DNA of 64,000 bases from Achromobacter sp. B7. GTDB lineage: Bacteria > Pseudomonadota > Gammaproteobacteria > Burkholderiales > Burkholderiaceae_B. Of the stretch, positions 7,682-16,644 are shown in pieces. How positions within the stretch are numbered: position 1 is the stretch's first letter; every line of letters begins with the position of its first letter. The DNA is taken from the NCBI RefSeq assembly GCF_003600685.1, contig NZ_CP032084.1, positions 5,952,001 to 6,016,000 of the forward strand, written 5' to 3'. Made by a program: the position numbers and the translations under genes. The notes beneath the pieces were generated by a model, which had not been told where the DNA came from, did not search any database, and worked only from the letters and a program-made list of their open reading frames with translations.

Positions 7682-9319
7682 TCAGGCCGCTTGTCGCACC
7701 GCCACGCTGCCCGGGTCCCAGCGGCGGCCAGGCACGGCGGCAAGCAGCGCTTGCGTGTACGGATGCGTGGGGTGTCTGAAGACGTCCGCGCAGCCTCCCT
7801 CCTCCACGATCTTTCCGTCTTTCATGACGGCCACGTGATCACAGACCTGCGCCGCCACCCGCAGATCGTGCGTAATGAATACGATGGACAAGCCCAGTTG
7901 CTGGCGCAGCCGCGCCAGCAACGCCAGCACTTGCGCCTGCACCGACACGTCCAGCGCCGAGACGGGTTCGTCCGCGATCAGCACGCGCGGCCGCATCGCC
8001 AGGGCGCGCGCCAAGCCCACGCGCTGCCGCTGTCCGCCCGAAAATTCGTGCGGATAGCGCTTAACCGCATCCGCCGACAGGCCGACCAGCTCAAACAGCT
8101 CTTGCGCCAGCGCCCACGCCTCGCGCCGGGGCATGCCGTGCACCATCGGGCCTTGCGCCACGATTTCACCCACGCGCTGGCGCGGGTTCAACGACCCATA
8201 CGGATCCTGAAACACCATCTGCACGCGCCTGGCATGCGCGCGGCGCGCGGTGGCTCCCTTGAACGCCAGCGGCTCGCCCGCCAGCACGATGCTGCCCGCA
8301 TTGGGCGTCTGCAAGCCCAGCAGCGTGCGCGCCAGCGTGGATTTACCCGATCCGCTTTCGCCGACGATGCCCAGCGTCTGGCCCTCTCGCAGCGTCAGGC
8401 CGACGTTGTCCAGCGCATGCGTCACGCGGTCCGGACGCCAGAACGCGCCGCGCTTGCGATACGTCTTGGACAGCGCCCGGGTCTGCAAGATGACCGGCGC
8501 ATCGGCGTCCAGCGTCGCGCGCACGGCGGCCGGTTCCAACGGCGGCACCGCTGCAATCAGCGCGCGCGTGTACGGGTGCTGCGGGCGCTCCAGGACCTGC
8601 TCAGCGGAACCGCTTTCGACCAACACCCCCTGCTGCATCACCGCCACCCGATCCGCAATCTCGGCGACCACGCCGAAGTCATGCGTGATGAACAATACCG
8701 CCGTGCCTTTGCGCCGTTGCAGGTCGTGTATCAAGTGCAGTATCTGCGACTGCGTGGTGACGTCCAGCGCGGTCGTCGGTTCATCCGCGATAAGCAGCGC
8801 CGGCTCCAGGGCAAGAGCCATGGCGATCATCGCGCGCTGGCGCTGGCCACCAGACAGTTCATGCGGATAGGCGTGTACGGCCTGCTTGGGATTCGGCAGG
8901 CGGACCGACTCGAGCAGGTCCAGCGTGCGCCGCGCGATTTCAGCGTTCGGCAGACGGGTGTGGGTGCGAAAGACCTCGCCTATCTGATCGCCGATGGTGC
9001 GCAGCGGATTCAAAGCCGTCATGGGCTCTTGGAAGATCATGCCGATACGCCGGCCGCGCAAACGGCGCAAGGCCTCGGGCGGCATTTGCAGCAGGTCCTG
9101 GCCTTCCCAATGAATCTGTCCGCCGCTGGCCCGCACGCCCTGCGGCAACAGGCCCAGGATGGCGCCCGCCGTTAACGATTTTCCGGACCCGCTTTCGCCC
9201 ACCACGCACACGATCTCGCCCGCCTTCACGCTAAGCGTCAGGTCTTTCAATGCGTGCGGTCGGTCGGCGCCCGGCGGAAGGTCCACCGTCAAATTCTGGA
9301 TGTGAAGCAATTGGGTCAT
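7682..9319 (-). CDS. Fused dipeptide/oligopeptide-type ABC ATPase (DppD-DppF)
   Basis: A 545-residue cytoplasmic protein with two complete peptide-transporter ATPase domains. Domain 1 has Walker A GESGSGKS at 41-48, signature LSGGQ at 155-159 and Walker B ending in DE at 179-180. Domain 2 has Walker A at 320-327 and signature FSGGQ at 426-430. Both carry the C-terminal HPYTRAL or HPYTQAL oligopeptide motif. It would energise the peptide permease encoded at 14762-16622, whose operon contains no ATPase of its own; the two transcription units diverge around 9320-9597. It converges on the Liv fusion gene with only 7 bases between. Confidence 0.93.
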   Translation of the reverse strand: MTQLLHIQNLTVDLPPGADRPHALKDLTLSVKAGEIVCVVGESGSGKSLTAGAILGLLPQGVRASGGQIHWEGQDLLQMPPEALRRLRGRRIGMIFQEPMTALNPLRTIGDQIGEVFRTHTRLPNAEIARRTLDLLESVRLPNPKQAVHAYPHELSGGQRQRAMIAMALALEPALLIADEPTTALDVTTQSQILHLIHDLQRRKGTAVLFITHDFGVVAEIADRVAVMQQGVLVESGSAEQVLERPQHPYTRALIAAVPPLEPAAVRATLDADAPVILQTRALSKTYRKRGAFWRPDRVTHALDNVGLTLREGQTLGIVGESGSGKSTLARTLLGLQTPNAGSIVLAGEPLAFKGATARRAHARRVQMVFQDPYGSLNPRQRVGEIVAQGPMVHGMPRREAWALAQELFELVGLSADAVKRYPHEFSGGQRQRVGLARALAMRPRVLIADEPVSALDVSVQAQVLALLARLRQQLGLSIVFITHDLRVAAQVCDHVAVMKDGKIVEEGGCADVFRHPTHPYTQALLAAVPGRRWDPGSVAVRQAA

Positions 9320-9597
9320 GTTGGTTCAAGCCTTGCGCCGCCTAGGTAGACCAGCACAGGCATGCCGGGCTTGCAAGGCGACGTGATGGTTCTGCCGGGG
9401 GGAAGCCGCCGATAGTAGGCCCGCGCCACACGCACTGCGAAATGCTGATTTCTCATTTGTTCATATTGGATCAGGCACGCAGCCGGTCGTACGCGACATG
9501 AAATGAAAACCAGATATCCACATGCGAATTCAATCGTTCAAGCGCGCCGCCACGTGCGACAGACTTCAGGTCTTCCCAACGCGAATCCAGGAATTCC

Positions 9598-10470
9598 ATG
9601 TCTCTTCCCTCAGTCACCGGCCTAGACCACTACATCATCCGGGTCAACGATCTGCAGGCGGCGACGGACCGCTACGTGAAGCTGGGATTCAGCCTGGCCC
9701 CGCAAGGCAGGCACCATCGCGGCACGCGCAACCAGACCATCATTCTTGATGCGAACTATCTGGAACTGCTTTATTTCCCAGAAGAACTGAAAGCCGAGTC
9801 GCGCTTCAGCGGTTACGACGATGCCTACGAAGGCCCCGTCGCCACCGCGCTGCAAACCACCGACAGCACGGCCGTGCACCAGGAACTGGCGCGGTTGGGC
9901 ATTACGGCTGACGATCCGCAAAGCGGCGGACGCCCCGTGCATCTGCCCGAAGGCAGTGAAGACGCGGCGTGGATCAACACGAATTTTCCGGCCGGCCTGT
10001 TGGGCGTGCCCGACTTCTTCACGTGCGGCCATCTGACGCGCCACCTGGTGTATCGCCCGCAATGGCAAGACCACGCCAATGGCGCTCGGCGCATCGAATC
10101 GCTGGTCGCCGTGCACCCCGATCCCGCCTCTTTGCGTGCGGGTTATGAGCGCGTGTTCGGCGCCATTGCCATCAGCGCGCTGCCCGACAACGGCCTGCAA
10201 GTGCGTCGCGGCAGCCTGCGCATCGACTTCCTCAGCCCTGCCGCGTTTGAACAGCGTTACCCCCGCGTTCGCATTCCGGCCGGCTTGCCGGCATCGGCGG
10301 GCGGCGGCTGGTTTGCCGGATCGGTCATCGGTGTGCGCGACCTGGCAAAAACGCGCGCGCTGTTCGACGCCAATCAAGTGAACTATCGCGCCAACGCCCA
10401 AGGCGAGCTGGTGGTGCCGCCCGAGGCAGGCGCGGGTGCGCTGCAAGTTTTTGTGCAAGAGGCGGCCTGA
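9598..10470 (+). CDS. VOC family protein (glyoxalase-like domain)
   Basis: A 290-residue protein that opens with a vicinal-oxygen-chelate type repeat (TGLDHYIIRVNDLQAATDRYVKLGF) followed by an RGTRNQTIILDANYLELL strand. This matches the single-chain Glyoxalase_3 group, in which two VOC modules (here about residues 5-140 and 150-285) form one chain. Metal ligands are not certain. It is the first gene of the plus-strand catabolic and transport run, and its stop is one base from the next start, so it is cotranslated with the DUF2817 protein. The reaction is unknown. Confidence 0.8.
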   Translation: MSLPSVTGLDHYIIRVNDLQAATDRYVKLGFSLAPQGRHHRGTRNQTIILDANYLELLYFPEELKAESRFSGYDDAYEGPVATALQTTDSTAVHQELARLGITADDPQSGGRPVHLPEGSEDAAWINTNFPAGLLGVPDFFTCGHLTRHLVYRPQWQDHANGARRIESLVAVHPDPASLRAGYERVFGAIAISALPDNGLQVRRGSLRIDFLSPAAFEQRYPRVRIPAGLPASAGGGWFAGSVIGVRDLAKTRALFDANQVNYRANAQGELVVPPEAGAGALQVFVQEAA

Positions 10471-10471
10471 C

Positions 10472-11581
10472 ATGAGCGACGCCCTGCCCGATTATTGGGA
10501 CTGCTTCAGCACCGACTACGCGGCGGCGCGCGACGCCTTTGTGGCGATAGCCCAAGCGCGTGGCGCGGTGCTGTCCCGCCATGAACATCCCGCATTGAAA
10601 GACCCACACGGCCGCGCGCTGAGCGTGGATGTGGCCGTGCTGGGCCGCGTCGACGCGCCCCGCACGCATCTGGCGATCAGCGGCACGCACGGGCTGGAAG
10701 GCGCGGCGGGCTCCGCCGTGCAGATCGGCTGGCTGCGCGCCGATGGCGGCACGCCCTTGCCGGACGACGTCAACGTCGTGCTGGTGCACGCGTTGAACCC
10801 GTACGGCTACGCATATGACTCGCGCACGACTGAAAACAACGTCGACCTGAATCGCAACTTCATTGACCACACGCGCCCCACGCCGGCCAACCCGCACTAC
10901 GCCACGCTGCATCCGCATCTGATCCCGGCCGCCTGGACGGAATCCAGCCTGGCGGCCGGCGCGCGCGAGGTCGAAAAATTTGGCGCGACCCACGGCGCCG
11001 ACGTGCTGTTCAACACAACGGCCAGCGGCCAGTACACCCATCCGGACGGCCTGGTCTACGGCGGCAGCGGCCCCGAATGGTCCAACCGCATCTTGCGCCG
11101 CATCGTCGACGAACATCTGGCCGCCAGCCAGCGCGTGTCGTTTATCGACTGGCACACCGGCATCGGTGAATACGGGGAACCGTTCTTCCTGTGCTTCAAC
11201 GACGAAGGCAGCGCAGAACAGGCGCGGGCCGCCCAATGGTGGGGCGCCGAACGCGTGCGCGACCAGCGCCCGCATGGCCTGGCGCGACCCGACTACCAGG
11301 GCCTGGTGTTTCGCGGCGTGCAGCAGGCGTTGGGCAGCCGCCCCCTGGCAGGCGCCGTCGTGGAGTTCGGCACGCGCGGCTTGCAGATGCGGGCCGCGCT
11401 CAGGCTGGACCAGTGGCTGCGTTTCAAGGCCCCGCAGGCGCCCGACGCCGCGCGCGACAAGCAGTTGCGCGCCGACCTGATCGACGCCTTCGTGCCGGTA
11501 TCCAGCGTGTGGCGGCGCAGCGCCCTTGCCCATGGTCTTGCCATCACCCGCCAGGCGATTGCCGGCGTGGCGTCCTGGTAA
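10472..11581 (+). CDS. DUF2817 family protein (M14-type zinc carboxypeptidase-like)
   Basis: A 369-residue protein. Metallocarboxypeptidase features are visible: SGTHGLEGAAGS (the HxxE zinc motif of M14 enzymes is present as HGLE), ENNVDLNRNF (substrate-carboxylate Asn/Arg region), and SFIDWHTGIGEYGE holding the third His. The late VVEFGTRG segment supplies a Glu in the position of the catalytic base. The start at 10472 follows the VOC gene's stop by one base; an in-frame ATG at 10436 inside that gene is less likely. It has no signal peptide, so it would act in the cytoplasm, perhaps trimming the imported peptide-like compound. Confidence 0.83.
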   Translation: MSDALPDYWDCFSTDYAAARDAFVAIAQARGAVLSRHEHPALKDPHGRALSVDVAVLGRVDAPRTHLAISGTHGLEGAAGSAVQIGWLRADGGTPLPDDVNVVLVHALNPYGYAYDSRTTENNVDLNRNFIDHTRPTPANPHYATLHPHLIPAAWTESSLAAGAREVEKFGATHGADVLFNTTASGQYTHPDGLVYGGSGPEWSNRILRRIVDEHLAASQRVSFIDWHTGIGEYGEPFFLCFNDEGSAEQARAAQWWGAERVRDQRPHGLARPDYQGLVFRGVQQALGSRPLAGAVVEFGTRGLQMRAALRLDQWLRFKAPQAPDAARDKQLRADLIDAFVPVSSVWRRSALAHGLAITRQAIAGVASW

Positions 11582-11588
11582 GCCGGCG

Positions 11589-11626
11589 TCCTATTTCTTC
11601 CTATTTTTTCCTATTTTTCCTATTCC
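11589..11626 (+). repeat. Pyrimidine-rich tract of about four imperfect 10-bp repeats
   Basis: The unit TCCTATTTTT (with variants) repeats about four times between the DUF2817 stop and the start of the oxidoreductase. It continues as a mixed C/T tract to about 11636. One strand is almost purely C and T, in an otherwise GC-rich genome. There is no hairpin, so it is not an intrinsic terminator, and no strong purine-rich ribosome site is left ahead of 11645. Confidence 0.6.
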
Positions 11627-11644
11627 TTTTTCCCTCAAGCATTC

Positions 11645-12658
11645 ATGAAAGCAATCGTATTGCGTGAACACGGCGGCAACGACAAGCTCCGCCTGGAAAC
11701 CGAATTCCCTGACCCCGTCGCCGGGCCGGATGACGTCGTCATTCGTGTGCGTGCGTCATCATTGAACTACCACGACGTATTCACGCGCCGTGGCATGCCC
11801 GGCATCAAGTTGCCCTTTCCCGTGATCATCGGCCTGGACGTGGCCGGCGAGGTCGTGCAGACCGGCCAAAACGTCCACGACTGGAAAGCCGGCGACCGCG
11901 TGCTGGTGGACCCGATCGACCGTGTGGACGGCGGGCTGGTGGGCGAGACCATCCATGGCGGTCTGGCCGAGCTTTGCCGCGTACCCGCGCACCAGCTGAT
12001 TCGGCTGCCCGACGAGGTCAGCTTCGAACAGGCCGCGGCGTTGCCGGTGGCCTATGGCACCGCGCTGCGCATGATGAACCGCATCGGTCAGATCCAGGCT
12101 GGCGAAAAAGTCCTGATCCTGGGTGCCAGCGGCGGTGTGGGCGTATGTGCGGTGCAATTGGCCAAGCTGGCTGGCGCCGAAGTCATCGCTTGCGTGGGCA
12201 CGCCGGAAAAAGGCGAGGCACTGCGCGCGCTGGGCGCCGACCACATCATCCTGTACACCGAGGAAGACTTCCTGAAGGCCGTGCAGGAACGCTTTGGCCG
12301 CCCTGCCCGCCGTCGCGGCGCCAAGTCGGGCGGCGTGGATGTCGTGGTGAATTTCACCGGTGGCGACACGTGGGTCAAATCGTTGCGCTGCCTGCGCCTG
12401 GGCGGCCGCCTGCTGACCTGCGGCGCCACGGCGGGGTTCGACCCCAAGGAAGACCTGCGATACATCTGGACGTTCGAACTTCAGATACGCGGCTCGAACG
12501 GCTGGGACCGCGACGACCTGCATGAGCTGCTGGAGCTGGTGCGCAGCGGCAGGCTGCACGTGCAGGTGGACCGTACCTGGCCGCTGGCGCAAGGCGCTCA
12601 GGCATTGGCATCGCTGGAAGATCGCAAGATCGTCGGCAAAGTGCTGGTGACTTCATGA
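11645..12658 (+). CDS. Zinc-type alcohol dehydrogenase-like / quinone oxidoreductase (MDR superfamily)
   Basis: A 337-residue medium-chain dehydrogenase/reductase. A GroES-like N-terminal domain (SSLNYHDVFTRRG, PVIIGLDVAGEV) is followed by a Rossmann domain with the NAD(P) motif ILGASGGVGVCAVQLAKLAGAEV. The PFPVIIGLDVAG form and the lack of the catalytic-zinc Cys-His pattern place it nearer the quinone oxidoreductases and enoyl reductases than the true zinc alcohol dehydrogenases. Its stop overlaps the thioesterase start by four bases (ATGA). It may reduce an unsaturated acyl or keto intermediate in the same pathway as the acyl-CoA ligase and SDR downstream. Confidence 0.87.
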   Translation: MKAIVLREHGGNDKLRLETEFPDPVAGPDDVVIRVRASSLNYHDVFTRRGMPGIKLPFPVIIGLDVAGEVVQTGQNVHDWKAGDRVLVDPIDRVDGGLVGETIHGGLAELCRVPAHQLIRLPDEVSFEQAAALPVAYGTALRMMNRIGQIQAGEKVLILGASGGVGVCAVQLAKLAGAEVIACVGTPEKGEALRALGADHIILYTEEDFLKAVQERFGRPARRRGAKSGGVDVVVNFTGGDTWVKSLRCLRLGGRLLTCGATAGFDPKEDLRYIWTFELQIRGSNGWDRDDLHELLELVRSGRLHVQVDRTWPLAQGAQALASLEDRKIVGKVLVTS

Positions 12659-13077
12659 GCGCGGTGCTGAACGCCAGCCAGATACAGGCCAAATTCGACG
12701 ATTCGCCCTTCATCGCATGGCTGGGCCTGTCTGTCAGCGCCGTGGATCACGAGCGCGGCGAACTGACCGTGCTGGCGCCGATGCGGCCGGAGTTCGAACG
12801 GGGTGCCGCCAGCGGCCAATGGCATGGCGGCCCGTTGGCCGCCGTGATCGACACGGTAGGCGATTTTGCCGTCGGCATGCTGCTGGGCCGTGGCCTGCCC
12901 ACCATCAACTTTCGCGTCGACTACCTGCGGCCCGCCATCAACACCGGGCTGACCGCCGTGGCGCGCGTGCGCCGCAATGGTCGCAGCGTCGGCGTGGCGG
13001 ATGTGGACCTCTACAACGATCAGGGCGCGCTTGTCGCCATCGGCCGCGCTACCTACGCCACGCTCAGCCAAGGCTGA
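12655..13077 (+). CDS. PaaI-family acyl-CoA thioesterase (hotdog fold)
   Basis: A 140-residue single-hotdog protein. The GQWHGGPLAAVIDTVGDFAVG segment is the PaaI/4HBT active-site helix, with the acidic residue in IDTVGD and the preceding HGG turn; TINFRVDYLRPA is the conserved central strand. The expected reaction is hydrolysis of an aryl- or acyl-CoA in the cytoplasm, as a tetramer or dimer. It is translationally coupled to the upstream oxidoreductase and lies ahead of the peptide-type binding protein. Confidence 0.88.
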   Translation: MSAVLNASQIQAKFDDSPFIAWLGLSVSAVDHERGELTVLAPMRPEFERGAASGQWHGGPLAAVIDTVGDFAVGMLLGRGLPTINFRVDYLRPAINTGLTAVARVRRNGRSVGVADVDLYNDQGALVAIGRATYATLSQG

Positions 13078-13104
13078 TAGCGCAACACCATAAGGATGCC
13101 CATC

Positions 13105-14751
13105 ATGACTCAAGCCCCGCGCCTCGGAAGGCGCGCCTTCCTGACCCGAACCGCCGCAAGCGGCCTGGCCGCCAGCGCGCTGGGCGCGGTGCCGCGCACG
13201 CTGCTCGCCGCCACCGCCCAAGCGGGTACGGACGCCGGCCCGCCGCGCAAGGGTGGCACGCTGGTCGCGAGCTGGGGCGGCCTGGAGCCGCAAGCGTTGT
13301 TCGTGCCCGGCGGCGGCGGATCCAGCCCTTTTCAGACGTCCACCAAGATTCTGGAACGGCTGCTCAAGCTGGATGCCGACTTGAAATTCCAACCGGCGTT
13401 GGCGCTAAGCGTGACCCCGGCGGCGGACTTTCGCAGCTACACCATCAAGCTGCGCGAAGGGGTCACCTGGCATGACGGCACGCCCTTCACATCCGCCGAC
13501 GTGGTCTACAACGTGTTGCAGCACTGGAAGCCAATTTCCGCCGGCATCGCGCTGAAGTCGTTGGCGGACGCCACTGCCCCGGACGCGCACACGGTTGTGC
13601 TGACGTTCAACGCACCGGTGCCGGAGTTCTTTTTGAAGTCCACGTTGTCCGGCCAGTATCAGCTGCTGGTTCCCAAGCATCTGTATGACGGCAAGGACCT
13701 GATCACCAACCCACTGAACAACACGCCCATTGGCACGGGCCCATGGAAATACGGCAAATGGGTGCGCGGCAGTCACGTGGAATACCTGCGCAACGACCAG
13801 TATTGGAAGCCGGGCGAACCGAATCTGGACAAGCTGATCATCCGCTGGTGGTCCGACCCGGCCTCGCGCGGCGCCGCGTTGGAAACGGGGGAGCTGGGCC
13901 TGGCCTATTCCAACCCCGTGCCGGCGCGCGACATCGACCGCCTGGTGAAAACCGGCAAGGTCGTGGTGGACACGCGGGGCTACCAGAACACCGCGTGGAC
14001 CGTCACGGTGGAATTCAATCAGCGCCGCGACATTGTCAACCGACGCGAAGTCCGCCAGGCCATTCTTCATGCCATCGACCGCCAGTTCATCGTCGACACG
14101 ATCTACTACGGCCGAGGCAAACCCGCCATCGCCCCCGTCTTCAGCAGCAACCCGCTGTTCTACACCGAGGACGTGCCGCGCTACCCCTTCGATCCGAAGA
14201 AGGCCGCCGCCTTGCTGGACGCGGCGGGCCTGCCCGTCAAGGACGGCAAGCGCTTCACCGTGAACCTGGTGGCAGCCGCGTGGTTTGAAGAGAACGCCAA
14301 GCTGGGCCAGTACCTGAAGCAGGCGCTTGAAGACGTGGGCATTGCCGTGAAGCTGGATTCGGTGGACCGCGCCACGGCGCTCAAGCGCATTTATGGGGAT
14401 TACGACTACGACATCGCGGTGGCCAACTTCACGTCGCCGCTGGAATTGGTGCCGACCGTGACGCAGTTCTTCACCACCGACGGCATTGTCAAAGGCGCCG
14501 CCTTTCGCAACGCCACGGGGTATTCGAGCCCCGAGATGGACGCCGTGGTGGCCAAGCTGGCGGTCGAGACCGCGCCCGAGGCCCGCAAGGCGCTGGCCGC
14601 GCAATTCGCGCGCCTGGCCTCGACCGACGTGCCGCTTGTGCCGCTGGTTGAAATCCAGTCTTTCACGCTGGCCGGCAAGAACGTACGCAACTTCACCACC
14701 GGCGCCAACGTCCAGGGCGAAACCCTGGCCGATGTCTGGTTGCAAGCGTAA
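13105..14751 (+). CDS. ABC transporter substrate-binding protein, dipeptide/oligopeptide type (SBP_bac_5)
   Basis: A 548-residue periplasmic protein. The N-terminus carries a twin-arginine signal (LGRRAFLTRTAASG followed by an Ala-rich core), so export by Tat is likely. The mature part shows SBP_bac_5 features: KLREGVTWHDGTPFTSADVVY, NNTPIGTGPWKYGKW and a VRQAILHAIDRQFI segment. The ATG at 13105 is used because AAGG at 13092-13095 sits nine bases ahead; an ATG at 13096 overlaps that site. The operon adds two permeases but no ATPase; the fused DppDF at 7682-9319 would serve. The family binds peptides, nickel, opines and glycosides, so the ligand is open. Confidence 0.92.
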   Translation: MTQAPRLGRRAFLTRTAASGLAASALGAVPRTLLAATAQAGTDAGPPRKGGTLVASWGGLEPQALFVPGGGGSSPFQTSTKILERLLKLDADLKFQPALALSVTPAADFRSYTIKLREGVTWHDGTPFTSADVVYNVLQHWKPISAGIALKSLADATAPDAHTVVLTFNAPVPEFFLKSTLSGQYQLLVPKHLYDGKDLITNPLNNTPIGTGPWKYGKWVRGSHVEYLRNDQYWKPGEPNLDKLIIRWWSDPASRGAALETGELGLAYSNPVPARDIDRLVKTGKVVVDTRGYQNTAWTVTVEFNQRRDIVNRREVRQAILHAIDRQFIVDTIYYGRGKPAIAPVFSSNPLFYTEDVPRYPFDPKKAAALLDAAGLPVKDGKRFTVNLVAAAWFEENAKLGQYLKQALEDVGIAVKLDSVDRATALKRIYGDYDYDIAVANFTSPLELVPTVTQFFTTDGIVKGAAFRNATGYSSPEMDAVVAKLAVETAPEARKALAAQFARLASTDVPLVPLVEIQSFTLAGKNVRNFTTGANVQGETLADVWLQA

Positions 14752-14761
14752 GAGGCCCGCC

Positions 14762-15733
14762 ATGCCCTTGCGCCTGATCTTGCGCCGCCTGCTCCAGGCC
14801 GTACCGCTGCTGCTGGGCGTGGTGGTGCTTAACTTCGCCCTGATCCAATCCGTGCCCGGCACGTTCTTGGACGTGATGACGGCCGAGCAGCAGGTCACCG
14901 ACCCGGCGCTGATCGAGCGGCTGCGCGTGACGTACGGACTGGACCGGCCGCCGACGGTGCAATTGCTGAAATACATCGGATCGGTTGCCAGCCTGGACTT
15001 CGGCTACTCGTACCGGCATAACCTGCCAGTGCTTGATGTGATCCTGGCGCACCTGCCGGCCACGCTGGTGCTGATGCTGGCCAGCATCGCCATCGCCGTG
15101 CTGGTGGGCATGGCGGCGGGCATCGTGTCCGCCATCAAGGTCAACACGTGGTGGGACAGTGCGGTCTCGGCGTTTGCCGTGCTGTGCTTTGCCGCGCCCA
15201 GCTTCTGGCTGGGCATCATGTTGATCATTCTGTTTTCCGTGAAGCTGGGCTGGTTTCCCGTGGGCGGCATGGTCACCATCGGCTTGGATGGCGGATGGTG
15301 GACGCAGGCGCTGGATGTGCTGCACCACCTGGCGCTACCCGCCATTGCACTGGGCCTGTTCTATTCGGCGGCGTATGCGCGCGTGATGCGGGCATCGATG
15401 CTGGAAGTCAGCCGCATGGACTACGTGCGCACCGCCCATGCCAAGGGCCTGACGCGTACGGCCGTGGTGCTTCGACACATTCTGCGCAACGCGATGTTGC
15501 CCATCGTTACGCTGCTGGGCCTGCAACTGGGTGCGGTGCTGGGCGGCAGCATCGTGGTCGAAGCTGTATTCAGTTGGCCGGGCATCGGCGGCGTACTGTT
15601 CGACAGCGTCATGAGCCGGAACTACCCGGTGGTGCTGGGCATTCTGGTGCTCAGTTCCTTCGTGGTGGTGGTTGCCAACATCATCGTCGACCTGCTTTAC
15701 ACGCGGATGGATCCGCGCATCAAGGCTGCCTGA
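14762..15733 (+). CDS. Peptide-type ABC transporter permease (DppB-like)
   Basis: A 323-residue inner-membrane permease with six hydrophobic segments. It has the DppB/OppB N-terminus (RLILRRLLQAVPLLLGVVVLNFALI), the YGLDRPPTVQ periplasmic loop, and the EAA coupling loop DYVRTAHAKGLTRTAVVLRHILRNA. The true start at 14762 lies ten bases after the binding-protein stop; an open frame extending upstream overlaps that gene and is not used. It pairs with the next permease. Confidence 0.93.
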   Translation: MPLRLILRRLLQAVPLLLGVVVLNFALIQSVPGTFLDVMTAEQQVTDPALIERLRVTYGLDRPPTVQLLKYIGSVASLDFGYSYRHNLPVLDVILAHLPATLVLMLASIAIAVLVGMAAGIVSAIKVNTWWDSAVSAFAVLCFAAPSFWLGIMLIILFSVKLGWFPVGGMVTIGLDGGWWTQALDVLHHLALPAIALGLFYSAAYARVMRASMLEVSRMDYVRTAHAKGLTRTAVVLRHILRNAMLPIVTLLGLQLGAVLGGSIVVEAVFSWPGIGGVLFDSVMSRNYPVVLGILVLSSFVVVVANIIVDLLYTRMDPRIKAA

Positions 15734-15734
15734 T

Positions 15735-16622
15735 ATGTGCACATCCCCTGCATTTTCCGCCGTGCCCGCTACCCGGCTTGCGCCCCCGCCCGCATCGTTC
15801 GCGGCCCGATTCATGCGCAATCGCGGCGCGGTGGCCGGCGCGATCGTCTTGCTGCTGGTGGCGCTGCTGGCGGCCGGCGCGGGCTGGCTGTATCCGACCA
15901 ATCCGCTGCGTATTGTGGCTGTGCCCGAGATCTGGCCTTTTGAATCCTGGCGTTACCCCCTGGGCACGGATTCGATGGGACGCGACATTGCCGCCCTGAT
16001 CGCGCACGGCGCGCGCGCCACGCTGTTGATCGGTCTGGTCGCGGCCGCCGCCGCCACGCTGATCGGCGTGAGCATCGGCGCGGCGGCCGCCTGGTTCGGC
16101 GGCTGGGTCGACGAAGCCCTGATGCGCGTCACCGAGCTGTTCCAGATCGTTCCGAACGTGGTTTTCGTGCTGACGGTGGTATCGATTCTGGGACCGCATA
16201 TCGAAGCCATCACGCTGGCGGTCGGGCTGGTGTCCTGGCCGCCCATTGCCCGGCTGACGCGCGCCGAATTCCTGTCATTCAAAGAGCGGGAATTCGTGCA
16301 GGCGTGCCGCGCGGTCGGCATGAACCCGTTGCGCATCGTGGCCGGCGAGATCCTGCCCAACGCGCTGCCCCCCGTCATCGTCATGTCTTCGCTGGTTGTG
16401 GCGGGCGCCATTCTGTATGAATCCGTCGTGTCGTTCCTGGGGCTGGGCGATCCCAACATTGCAAGCTGGGGCCGGCTGGTCGGCGAAGGCCGCAGCCTGA
16501 TCCGATCTTCCTGGTACATCTGCGCCGTGCCGGGCGTGGCCATCATGCTTGCCGTGCTGTCGCTGAACCTGGTTGGCGACGGCCTGAACGACGCGCTCAA
16601 CCCCAAGCTGCATAAGCAGTAG
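15735..16622 (+). CDS. Peptide-type ABC transporter permease (DppC-like)
   Basis: A 295-residue permease. A Pro/Ala-rich cytoplasmic tail is followed by the OppC N-terminal segment (FMRNRGAVAGAIVLLLVALLA), the LGTDSMGRDI motif typical of DppC, and the EAA loop EFVQACRAVGMNPLRIVAGEILPNA. The start at 15735 lies one base after the DppB stop. Together with DppB it forms the membrane channel of the importer. Confidence 0.93.
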   Translation: MCTSPAFSAVPATRLAPPPASFAARFMRNRGAVAGAIVLLLVALLAAGAGWLYPTNPLRIVAVPEIWPFESWRYPLGTDSMGRDIAALIAHGARATLLIGLVAAAAATLIGVSIGAAAAWFGGWVDEALMRVTELFQIVPNVVFVLTVVSILGPHIEAITLAVGLVSWPPIARLTRAEFLSFKEREFVQACRAVGMNPLRIVAGEILPNALPPVIVMSSLVVAGAILYESVVSFLGLGDPNIASWGRLVGEGRSLIRSSWYICAVPGVAIMLAVLSLNLVGDGLNDALNPKLHKQ

Positions 16623-16644
16623 CCCCCACCGCCGGAACATTTTC

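Noticed and set aside
7583..9175. Long open frame on the plus strand across the DppDF gene
   Set aside because: Antisense to a clear ABC ATPase; its translation is Arg/His/Gln-rich with no family features, a usual by-product of GC-rich codon use.
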